From Accumulibacter sp. (GTDB lineage: Bacteria; Pseudomonadota; Gammaproteobacteria; Burkholderiales; Rhodocyclaceae), in assembly GCA_024235715.1 (NCBI GenBank), contig JACKLW010000005.1, positions 868,001-932,000 on the forward strand: a stretch of DNA of 64,000 nucleotides. The letters are read 5' to 3'. The notes beneath the pieces are model-generated. The model saw only the letters and a program-made list of their open reading frames with translations. It did not search any database and was not told the origin of the DNA. How positions within the stretch are numbered: position 1 is the stretch's first letter; the number at the start of each line of letters is the position of its first letter. A program made the translations under genes and the position numbers. This document shows, in pieces, positions 9,744 through 17,337 of the stretch.

Positions 9744-11933
9744 TCAGGCAACCGGCTTGAGAACGATACTCGCCAGTGGCGGTACGGTGATCTCCAGCGA
9801 GTGCGAACGATTCATCCACGGCACGGATTGCGCGACAAGGGAATCCCTCCCGTTGCCGAGGTTGCTGCCACCGTAGAACTGTGAATCGGAATTGAAGATC
9901 TCGGCGTAGGTGCCCGCTTCAGGCACGCCTATGCGGTAGCTTGACCGCGGCACGGGCGTGAGGTTCACAACCACGATCACGAACTCGCTCCCCGCCCGGC
10001 GCACAAAGCTCAGTATCGACTGCGCGGAATCGTTGCAGTCGATCCACTCGAAGCCCGTCCACTCGAACTCGTGGCCATGCAGCGCCGCGGTGCTGCGGTA
10101 GAGGTGGTTGAGGTCGCTGACCATCCTTTGCATGCCGCTGTGGAGCGGATACTCCAGCACATACCAATCGAGCACACCAGCACTGTTCCATTCCAGTCCC
10201 TGGCCGAATTCCGTTCCCATGAACAGCAGCTTCTTGCCGGGATGGGTGAACATGTAGCTGTACAGCGTGCGCAGGTTGGCGAAGCGTTGCCATTCGTCGC
10301 CGGGCATCTTGTTCAACATCGAGCCTTTGCCATGCACCACTTCATCGTGCGAGAAAGGCAGCATGAAGTTCTCGGTGAACGAGTACAACATGCTGAACGT
10401 GAGCAGATTGTGGTGATACTGTCGATAGATCGGTTCCTGGGAGATGTAGCGCAGCGTGTCGTTCATCCAGCCCATGTTCCACTTGATGTCGAAACCGAGG
10501 CCACCCAGATAGACCGGCCGCGTCACCTGCGGCCACGAGGTTGATTCCTCGGCGATGATCAGCGCGCCCGGGCATTCGACATGCGCGACGGTGTTGAGCT
10601 CGCGCAGAAACTCGATTGCCTCCAGGTTCTCGCGACCGCCGTACATGTTCGGAATCCATTCCTCGCGCGAATAGTCGAGATACAGCATGGACGCCACGGC
10701 GTCGACCCGCAGGCCGTCCAGGTGCATTTCGCGCAACCAGTACAGCGCGCTGGCCACCAGGAAGTTTCTCACTTCGTTGCGCCCGAAGTTGAAGATCAGT
10801 GTCGACCAGTCGAGGTGCTCGCCCTTGCGCGGGTCCTCGTGCTCGTAGAGGGCGGTGCCATCGAAACGGGCCAGCGCGTACGCGTCCTTCGGGAAGTGCG
10901 CCGGCACCCAGTCGAGAATCACGCCGATACCGTTCGCATGCAGATGGTCGACGAAGAAGCGAAAATCGTCCGGAGTACCAAAACGGCTGGTCGGAGCGAA
11001 ATAGCCAGTCGCCTGATAGCCCCACGACAGGTCGAACGGGTGCTCCGTGACAGGCAGCAGTTCGACGTGCGTGAAGCCCATGCGCGTCACGTAGTCGACC
11101 AGTCTGACGGCGAGTTCGCGGTAATTCAGGAATTCGCCCTCCGGTCCGCGCTGCCATGAGCCGAGGTGCACCTCGTAGACCGACATCGGCGCATGCTGCC
11201 AGTCCCACTGGGCGCGATTTGCCATCCACTCGCCGTCCTGCCAGACATGTTCCGTTTCACCGACCACGATCGACGCGGTCTTCGGCCGTGCCTCGAACTG
11301 CTGGCCATACGGATCGGACTTCAGCAGCACCTCGCCGCTGTTGCGATTCCTGATCTCGAAGCGGTAGAAGGCGCCTGGACCAAGATCCGGTATGAAGATC
11401 TCCCACACACCGCTGCCCGGACGCACGCGCATGGGGTGACGACGACCATCCCATCGGTTGAAGTCGCCTACCACGCTTACGCGCTCGGCGTTGGGCGCCC
11501 AGACGGCGAACAAGACACCTGCGACGCCCTCTACCTCGCGGCAGTTTGCGCCCAGGAATTTGTACGCGTGGCGGTGATTCCCGGCACTGATCAGGTGCAG
11601 GTCGAGATCGGGGATCTGCGGCGCGTAGGAATACGGATCATGCGCAATGTGTTGCCGATGCGCATCGTCGAGCCAGATCAGCCGATAGTGCTCCGGGAGG
11701 TCTTTCGCTGCGCCTCGCCACTTGAAGAAATCGCTCTCGCCGACCCGCTCCAACGGGCGATTTCCTTCCAGAATCGACACCTCCATCGCGTGCGGGATAT
11801 AGACGCAGACCACTACGCCGCTTGCGTCGGGGTGTTTGCCCAGCACCTCGAACGGATCGTGATGCCTGGCCTCGATGATCCTCAGTTCACCGTCACTGAG
11901 GCTTGCTTGCGTCAAATTTTCTGCCATTTTCAT
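9744..11933 (-). CDS. glgB: 1,4-alpha-glucan branching enzyme
   Basis: 729 residues from MKMAENL, essentially the length of E. coli GlgB (728). An upstream extension of 79 codons is open but unlike the family. Domains in order: an N-terminal beta-sandwich and CBM48 (about 1-210), the GH13 barrel, and a C-terminal beta domain. Catalytic residues are visible: the nucleophile Asp in [17 protein letters not shown], the acid/base Glu in [12 protein letters not shown] and the transition-state Asp in [12 protein letters not shown]. It forms alpha-1,6 branches in glycogen. No other glg gene is adjacent, so it stands alone. Glycogen cycling is central to polyphosphate-accumulating bacteria, which fits the suggested lineage. 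Confidence 0.97.
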   Translation of the reverse strand: MKMAENLTQASLSDGELRIIEARHHDPFEVLGKHPDASGVVVCVYIPHAMEVSILEGNRPLERVGESDFFKWRGAAKDLPEHYRLIWLDDAHRQHIAHDPYSYAPQIPDLDLHLISAGNHRHAYKFLGANCREVEGVAGVLFAVWAPNAERVSVVGDFNRWDGRRHPMRVRPGSGVWEIFIPDLGPGAFYRFEIRNRNSGEVLLKSDPYGQQFEARPKTASIVVGETEHVWQDGEWMANRAQWDWQHAPMSVYEVHLGSWQRGPEGEFLNYRELAVRLVDYVTRMGFTHVELLPVTEHPFDLSWGYQATGYFAPTSRFGTPDDFRFFVDHLHANGIGVILDWVPAHFPKDAYALARFDGTALYEHEDPRKGEHLDWSTLIFNFGRNEVRNFLVASALYWLREMHLDGLRVDAVASMLYLDYSREEWIPNMYGGRENLEAIEFLRELNTVAHVECPGALIIAEESTSWPQVTRPVYLGGLGFDIKWNMGWMNDTLRYISQEPIYRQYHHNLLTFSMLYSFTENFMLPFSHDEVVHGKGSMLNKMPGDEWQRFANLRTLYSYMFTHPGKKLLFMGTEFGQGLEWNSAGVLDWYVLEYPLHSGMQRMVSDLNHLYRSTAALHGHEFEWTGFEWIDCNDSAQSILSFVRRAGSEFVIVVVNLTPVPRSSYRIGVPEAGTYAEIFNSDSQFYGGSNLGNGRDSLVAQSVPWMNRSHSLEITVPPLASIVLKPVA

Positions 11934-12252
11934 GTTTGTTCTCGAGTTTGCGTTGAAGCCGCGGTTCGGATGCGGGCCGCGGCAGGAAAATTGTGGGAAC
12001 GACCTTCCGTGCCTGCCGGACGTCGAGGACATGGGGAACCGGCGCATGCGCCCGGCCCCCTTCGTCCCACTCGGCTCGGCAACAAGTTTATTCCTTGCCC
12101 ATTGTTCCCACAAGGAACGTATGGATAAGCCGCCTGCTCGGCGCGGGCAACATCGGGCATCAGGCAGCATTCAATGATTGACGGCCGCCGCCGTGGCCAG
12201 CGATACTTCCGGCCGCCGCGTTGAATTCTTCCATCCTTTTTTCGCCACCTTG

Positions 12253-12510
12253 ATGATCATCCGCGCCCTGCTGTTATCCCTGCTGCTCACAAGCTGCGCC
12301 AACAATTATCTCGTCGGCTTTGGTGGCGACACAAACTACCTTAGCTTCGATCACCCGAATTCGGAAGAAGCCGTTGCCGACGTCCGTGCCGCAGCCAACA
12401 AACTGTGCCGGCAACGCAAGGAGCTGGCAATCGAAACGGAAAGCACCTGTTCGCTCACGAGGTGCGCGACCAACTATCAGTGCCAGGAGCGGTCGGACGC
12501 AGGCAATTAG
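12253..12510 (+). CDS. Small putative lipoprotein
   Basis: 85 residues from MIIRALLLSLLLTSCANNYL. A short hydrophobic segment ends in the lipobox-like LTSC, which predicts lipidation at Cys15. The frame is open 25 codons further upstream, but the added residues would spoil the signal peptide. The mature part has four more Cys residues, in CRQRKELAIETESTC and CATNYQC, which could form disulfides in the periplasm. No domain is recognised. It sits alone between glgB and speE-like and points towards the latter. Confidence 0.55.
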   Translation: MIIRALLLSLLLTSCANNYLVGFGGDTNYLSFDHPNSEEAVADVRAAANKLCRQRKELAIETESTCSLTRCATNYQCQERSDAGN

Positions 12511-12611
12511 ACGCTTGCGTGCACAGGGAATGCGGGCGCAGCCTGTCAGCCGTCGGCTTTCGCGCATGACCTTGCCCACCCGTATAGGCTGATCGGGATG
12601 ACGCCGCGCTT

Positions 12612-13538
12612 TCAAAGCGGACTTCCCTGAAGTCCTGCGACCTTTTCGACATATTCCCTTGGCAGCACCTGTGACGCGAAGTGCATCTCCGGCGAATACC
12701 AGCGCACGTCCAGCGCGGCTTGTGCGAAACAGCTGCGCAGTGCCCGGCGCGCTGCCGGACCCTCCGGATAAGGCGCGTTCTTTGCCGCCGACACGCAGGT
12801 GAACCACCCGCCCAGGTAGGTGCAGGTCGCCAGCAGCCGGGCGCGGGTACGCTGCGCTCCGAACACCGCAGCGACGTCTGCACGCGCCCGGACGAATTCG
12901 TCTGTCTGCAGCAGCAACGAACCGGCCTGGCGGACGAACACGCCGCCACCCTTCAGGGCGGCATGGCAATCAGCGACGAAATCGTGGCCAAACAGCGGTA
13001 GCGCGACGCCAACCGGATCCGTCGTGTCGACGACGATCAGGTCGAAAGTATCGCGGTGCCGGCGAACGAATTCGACGGCGTCGCCATCCACGGCCGTCAA
13101 GCGCGGATCGGCGTAAGCGCCGGCCGCCAGCTCGGGGAAGAAGGCCAGCGTCGCTTCGCGCACGCGGGGATCGATGTCGGCCACTGTCACCCGTACCAGA
13201 CTGGCGTGCTTGAGACACTCGCGGGCAATACCGCCGTCACCGCCGCCCACCACCAGCACATTCAAGCCAGCGGTCGCCGGCGGCGGCGAAACGGCCAGGC
13301 GCAGAAACACGCCGGAATGCGCCAGCAGTTCATGGTAGATCGCCTCGTCCCGCTGCGCACACTGAACCACGCCATCGAGCACCAGCACCTTGCCCAGCAG
13401 CGGCGTGTCCAGAACCATGATTTCGTGAAAAGCGCTTTCCTCACGGTGCAGGACGGCGCTCACCCGAAAACCATAGGCGATGTCCGGGTAGAGGTCTTCC
13501 TGAAACCACAATCGCCCTTCGTTTTCGGTCAGCGCCAT
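12612..13538 (-). CDS. speE: Spermidine synthase-like aminopropyltransferase
   Basis: 308 residues. The N-terminal beta domain begins MALTENEGRLWFQEDLYPD. The Rossmann methyltransferase-like core has the decarboxylated-SAM binding motif LNVLVVGGGDGGIARE, the acidic strand VADIDPRV and the catalytic-loop sequence LIVVDTTDPVG, as in SpeE. It should transfer an aminopropyl group from decarboxylated SAM to a polyamine acceptor in the cytoplasm. The gene is 48 bases downstream of a SpeD-like gene in the same orientation. In the known family the loop reads D-S-S/T-D-P and is matched here by DTTDP. Acceptor specificity cannot be read from the sequence. Confidence 0.9.
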   Translation of the reverse strand: MALTENEGRLWFQEDLYPDIAYGFRVSAVLHREESAFHEIMVLDTPLLGKVLVLDGVVQCAQRDEAIYHELLAHSGVFLRLAVSPPPATAGLNVLVVGGGDGGIARECLKHASLVRVTVADIDPRVREATLAFFPELAAGAYADPRLTAVDGDAVEFVRRHRDTFDLIVVDTTDPVGVALPLFGHDFVADCHAALKGGGVFVRQAGSLLLQTDEFVRARADVAAVFGAQRTRARLLATCTYLGGWFTCVSAAKNAPYPEGPAARRALRSCFAQAALDVRWYSPEMHFASQVLPREYVEKVAGLQGSPL

Positions 13539-13586
13539 GTTCTATCGGAAGTCATCGCGCGCGGTCGGCGGAACGAGCATAGCGCC

Positions 13587-13874
13587 CTAGGTGATTTCAT
13601 GTGCCGAGATGAGCTCGATCATGGCGACAAATTTTTCCCGGTTGCAGGAGGACAGCTCGCAATAGGTGCGCCTTTCTTCCGGGAAGCTGTGCAGGGCAAA
13701 ATGGCTTTCCCCGAGCAGCCAGACCGCCGTGTAGCCGTGTGGCTGGAAGCGTGCATCGGAGAAGCCCACCACCGAGAAGCCCGCCTGCGACAGCATGGCG
13801 TCGAAGCGCTCGCGCAATTCACGCTGTCCTGTCTCGCCGATCCAGGAGCGGTGATTCCAGATGCGTGCCTTCAT
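13587..13874 (-). CDS. Short SpeD-like pyruvoyl-dependent decarboxylase
   Basis: 95 residues from MKARIWNHRSWIGETGQREL. The processing motif is LLGESHFALHSFPEE: self-cleavage between Glu56 and Ser57 would create the pyruvoyl group, and His62 matches the processing His of SpeD. Cys77, in CELSSCN, lies exactly 20 residues after Ser57, as in the Thermotoga SAM decarboxylase, so the three catalytic residues are kept. The protein lacks about 40 C-terminal residues compared with that enzyme, and motifs after the Cys differ. It is probably a decarboxylase feeding polyamine synthesis with the adjacent speE-like gene. Some short SpeD homologues beside speE are reported to act on ornithine or arginine instead of SAM, so the substrate is open. 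Confidence 0.75.
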   Translation of the reverse strand: MKARIWNHRSWIGETGQRELRERFDAMLSQAGFSVVGFSDARFQPHGYTAVWLLGESHFALHSFPEERRTYCELSSCNREKFVAMIELISAHEIT

Positions 13875-14095
13875 GTCGCCAGGTCTGCGACGGGGATGTA
13901 GAGGCCGGATGCCATTGCAGTGGGCGCACAAAGCCGAGCGGCACGGAGGTCTTGAGCAATGATCATGACCGTAGCGCAAGCGACCAGCCCGTGCAAGTGC
14001 TGATTGCGTCGCGGCAGCAGGTTCCCGGCATGCTCCGTGCCAACGGCTCGGCCAAGAGCGTTACCGGGCGCGGTCGCCAAGCCGACCGCCTGCAC
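13871..14095 (-). CDS. Doubtful small ORF coupled to the SpeD-like gene
   Basis: A 74-codon frame from a GTG ends in TGA that overlaps the ATG of the SpeD-like gene (ATGA), the usual sign of coupling. Third-position GC is high (roughly 70 percent by eye) but not decisive. The translation, with a hydrophobic stretch GLVACATVMIIAQ, matches nothing I know. Apart from this frame, the 412 bases between the SpeD-like and patatin genes hold nothing recognisable. It may be spurious. Confidence 0.2.
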   Translation of the reverse strand: MQAVGLATAPGNALGRAVGTEHAGNLLPRRNQHLHGLVACATVMIIAQDLRAARLCAPTAMASGLYIPVADLAT

Positions 14096-14286
14096 GCGAC
14101 TTCGTCGTCAGCGGCTTGCGCTGGCAGTCCGGGCAGCCGCATGCAGTTCCCGGGCAAGCCCCCGCCTCCACACTCTTTCATCACGTGCCGGCACATGGCC
14201 CATGCGCGGTGATTTGGCGCATAATATCATCCGCTTGAAATAGCAAAACAAAAAGGAAGCCTGGTATCACTTTGGAAGCCTTGCCG

Positions 14287-15588
14287 ATGGACGCTAAGCC
14301 CGGCAGAAAACCGTTCCGCATATTATCGCTCGACGGTGGTGGCACGTTTGCGCTGATTCAGGCGAAGGTGCTTGATGATCTCTTCCCCGGCGAGGATGGA
14401 CATCAGGTTCTCAGCCATTTTGACCTGGTCTCTGCCTGCTCGGGCGGGGCCATCGTCGCGGCGGCATTGATCGAAGGTTATGCGCCACGCGAAATCTTCG
14501 ATCTGTTCGATAACCCGGTCAATCGCCATGCGCTTTTTGGGCGCTTACCCTGGTACCGGAGTCTGCTGCAGTTGCTTACCGGCGTTTTCTCACCAACGAG
14601 TCAGGTTGGCCATCGTTTTTCTACCGACGGCAAGCTTGCTTTCCTGCAGCGCATACTGCCCCAGATGGGGTCCACATCGCTGCATAAACTGAACGGAATC
14701 CTCAACGAAAGTATCGCTTCCCTGCGCAAGCAGCGAGCCGAACCGGGCAGGCCAATGTCGTTTCTCTTTGTCACCTACGACTTCGACCGAGACCGGGCGC
14801 GCATGATGCGCAGCGATATCACGAGCCCAGCGGCCAGCTTCCCGCACCGGCAGCAGCGCGCGACGCTGGCAGAAGCAGCGCATGCGTCGAGTACCGCACC
14901 GATCAACTGGTTCGACAAGCCCGCCGAATTCGATGGCAGCCGTTTTTGGGACGGCGCCATGACCGGCTACAACAATCCGGTTCTGGCAGGCGTCGTCGAG
15001 GCTATCGCCCTGGGCGTGCCGCGCAGCGACATCGGCGTTCTGTCGCTTGGCACGAGCACGGTTTTTCTGCCCGAAAACGGGACGGAAGGGATCCCGAATG
15101 CGCTGTGCCGCACCCGCGCCAGGACCGGTTTTCTCCCGGAACTGGTCAAGGTTGGCAAGACCATCATCGCCGATCCTCCGGATGCGCACACGTTCATCGC
15201 CCACCTCATGCTTGACGGCGGCTTGCCGCTTGACGTGTCATGCTGTCCCTACACCGACACGGCGATCGTGCGCATGAATCCGGTGATTCAGCCGGTGATC
15301 GATCGAACGACGGGGGAGTGGAGCGCTCCAGCCGGCTGGAGCGGCGAGGATTTTCGTCGCCTTGCCGAAATGGATATCTCCGCGCGCAGACAGGAGGACG
15401 TGGACCTGATCAAGCGCCTGTGCGACGGGTGGTTGCGCGATGAATGGCACAATCAGCCTGTCCGCGGTTGCGGTATCTGGACATCGCCATGTTCGGATTC
15501 GCCACCGGCGAACACGGAGCGCCTGTGTGAAATTGGCCATCGCTGGTACAGCGATGCCAAATCCGCCTGGACCGCACTGTCGGTTTGA
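14287..15588 (+). CDS. Patatin-like phospholipase
   Basis: 433 residues from an ATG with GGAAG just upstream; a TTG five codons earlier is the alternative. The patatin fold shows the oxyanion segment RILSLDGGGTFALIQAKVLDDL, the nucleophile loop VSACSGGAIVAAAL and the catalytic-aspartate motif WDGAMTGYNNPV. The Ser-Asp dyad for lipid acyl hydrolysis is therefore present. The nucleophile elbow reads A-C-S-G-G rather than G-x-S-x-G, and the oxyanion loop lacks the usual Arg after DGGG. No signal peptide or membrane segment is visible. Neighbours give no clear pathway. Patatins can act in lipid turnover or as defence effectors; no cyclic-nucleotide synthase is adjacent, so a CBASS role is not supported. 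Confidence 0.87.
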   Translation: MDAKPGRKPFRILSLDGGGTFALIQAKVLDDLFPGEDGHQVLSHFDLVSACSGGAIVAAALIEGYAPREIFDLFDNPVNRHALFGRLPWYRSLLQLLTGVFSPTSQVGHRFSTDGKLAFLQRILPQMGSTSLHKLNGILNESIASLRKQRAEPGRPMSFLFVTYDFDRDRARMMRSDITSPAASFPHRQQRATLAEAAHASSTAPINWFDKPAEFDGSRFWDGAMTGYNNPVLAGVVEAIALGVPRSDIGVLSLGTSTVFLPENGTEGIPNALCRTRARTGFLPELVKVGKTIIADPPDAHTFIAHLMLDGGLPLDVSCCPYTDTAIVRMNPVIQPVIDRTTGEWSAPAGWSGEDFRRLAEMDISARRQEDVDLIKRLCDGWLRDEWHNQPVRGCGIWTSPCSDSPPANTERLCEIGHRWYSDAKSAWTALSV

Positions 15589-15733
15589 AGGTCATGACAA
15601 GTCGAGACAGCGCCGATCATGCAAGCCATGACCGTTTCCCTCATGCCCCGACCCTTCTCCCGCAACGGGCGGAAGGGAGATTCGTCAGTCGCGGACGCGT
15701 CTTTCACGGTAACGACGACGAACCGAGCCCGGC

Positions 15734-17296
15734 ATGCCCAAGCCACGAATCCTGATTGTCAACTGCTATTCCGACAACCACCGCCAGGCGCGAGGCAATC
15801 CCCGGGTCGTGCCGCAATCGATAGCGCCGGCCGTCCTGGCCGGAATGCTTGATCCCGCCCGCGTGGACATCCGCCTCGCCTGCGAGTTTCGCGATGGCCC
15901 TTTCGAGGATCTCGACGCGCTGCGATGGGCGGAGTTGCTGGTACTGACCGGACTCAATCCGGCGTTCGACCGCATGAAGCAGGTCACGGCGTACGCCAGA
16001 GCAGTCAATCCGGCCATCGTCGTGGGCATGGGTGGTCCGCTGGCGCGGATGCTGCCGAATCTCAGCCAGCGCTATTTCGATTACGTCTGCAGCGGCGATG
16101 TCGAGCAGATAGTCGCGGTGGTCGATGCCGTCTTTGGCTGCGGGCACGCGGCCGACGTGCCCATTCCCCGCCACGACCTCTTGCCGGCAAGTCGCATCAT
16201 CGGTTATGCGGAAGCCTCCCGCAACTGTAATTTCCGCTGCAGTTTTTGCTCAATGACGGCCGAAGACCGCAAGTTCATGGCCTACGACCTGAACGACGTG
16301 CGCAGGCAGATCGAAGCGCTTGGCTACCGTCAGTGTGTCATGTTTCTCGATCAGAATTTCTTCGCTGGCCCGCGCGCCTATTTCACCGCGCGCATGGCGC
16401 TGCTCAAGGAGTTGTTCGAGCAACGCAGGTTCGGCGGCTGGGCGGCACTGGTAACCGCCGATTTCTTTACGAACCCCGACAACCTCGCGCTCGCGCGTGA
16501 ATCCGGCTGCATCGGTTTCTTCAGCGGTGTCGAATCGTTCAGCCACGCCCAGATCCAGTCCTACGCCAAGAAACAGAATCTGGTGCTGCCGCAGGAGAGA
16601 ACAATCCGGTCCTGCCTGGAAGCCGGTCTCGTCTTCCACTACGGCCTGATCTTCGATCTGGTTGACCAGAAAATCGACGACGTGCTGGCCGAGACAGAAT
16701 TCATCGTCTCCAACCCACGCATTACGCTGCCGAGCTTTCTCAGTTTTGCCATCCCCCTGCTGGGCACGCCGCTGTTCGACCGCCGGCTGCGCGAGGGCTT
16801 GTTGCTGCCCAATCTCAGACTGCGCGACATGGATGGACGATCGCTCGTATGTCATCCGGCCGACCCCCTCGAAACGGCCACCGCCTTTGCCCGGCTCATG
16901 GATAGCGGTCTGCTTTCAAAGCGCAAACTGGCGGCACATGCCTGGCGGTTCTTTCGCCACTACCGCAGCACGCTGACCCGCTGGGGGCTGTTGAGCGGTC
17001 TCGCAAATGCCTGGGCAATGAGCTACCCGCGTCTTGGCAGCAATGGTCGCGACGGCATCAGGCCCGGTCGAGACGGCTGCCGCAGCTACCTCGCGGGTTG
17101 CGAACCGCTGGGCTCGCTCTACCGCCCGCGGATCAGGATCCCCGAACGTTACCGTGACCATTTCGAGCCCCTGTATGTGACCGACGGCGATGGCGAACTG
17201 CACGACGACCTGATCGACGACGCCGCCAGCCTGCTCCATCCGCCCGGAAGCGAAGCAACAGGGATTCCAACATATAATGCGATCGCGATGCCCTGA
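15734..17296 (+). CDS. B12-binding-type radical SAM protein
   Basis: 520 residues. The N-terminal part (about 1-140) looks like a Rossmann-type cobalamin-binding domain, with PRILIVNCYSDNH, VLAGMLDP and VGMGGPLARMLPNLSQRYFDYVCSGDVE. The cobalamin motif D-x-H-x-x-G is imperfect (D-N-H-R-Q-A). The radical SAM core carries the 4Fe-4S motif C-N-F-R-C-S-F-C at residues 165-172. Features such as GFFSGVESF and the C-terminal region resemble oxidative-cyclase/BchE-like enzymes and hopanoid-type methylases. The substrate is unknown. It is flanked by a patatin gene and a c-di-GMP gene in the same orientation with gaps of 145 and 41 bases, which does not define a pathway. Confidence 0.85.
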   Translation: MPKPRILIVNCYSDNHRQARGNPRVVPQSIAPAVLAGMLDPARVDIRLACEFRDGPFEDLDALRWAELLVLTGLNPAFDRMKQVTAYARAVNPAIVVGMGGPLARMLPNLSQRYFDYVCSGDVEQIVAVVDAVFGCGHAADVPIPRHDLLPASRIIGYAEASRNCNFRCSFCSMTAEDRKFMAYDLNDVRRQIEALGYRQCVMFLDQNFFAGPRAYFTARMALLKELFEQRRFGGWAALVTADFFTNPDNLALARESGCIGFFSGVESFSHAQIQSYAKKQNLVLPQERTIRSCLEAGLVFHYGLIFDLVDQKIDDVLAETEFIVSNPRITLPSFLSFAIPLLGTPLFDRRLREGLLLPNLRLRDMDGRSLVCHPADPLETATAFARLMDSGLLSKRKLAAHAWRFFRHYRSTLTRWGLLSGLANAWAMSYPRLGSNGRDGIRPGRDGCRSYLAGCEPLGSLYRPRIRIPERYRDHFEPLYVTDGDGELHDDLIDDAASLLHPPGSEATGIPTYNAIAMP

Positions 17297-17337
17297 CACG
17301 CGCCGTTTCCTGGCGCGTCCCGAGAAACGCAGCGTGA

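Noticed and set aside
13963-14196. Cys-containing minus-strand frame that suggested a second zinc-ribbon protein
   Set aside because: The Cys residues are not in CxxC pairs in one frame and there is no credible ribosome-binding site.
14287-15588. CBASS-type defence operon around the patatin gene
   Set aside because: No cyclase, Cap2/Cap3 or other defence gene lies next to it; the neighbours are a polyamine pair and a radical SAM gene.
17298-17318. ACGCGCC/GGCGCGT hairpin as a terminator after the radical SAM gene
   Set aside because: The stem is good, but there is no T-run and the next gene starts 19 bases later.
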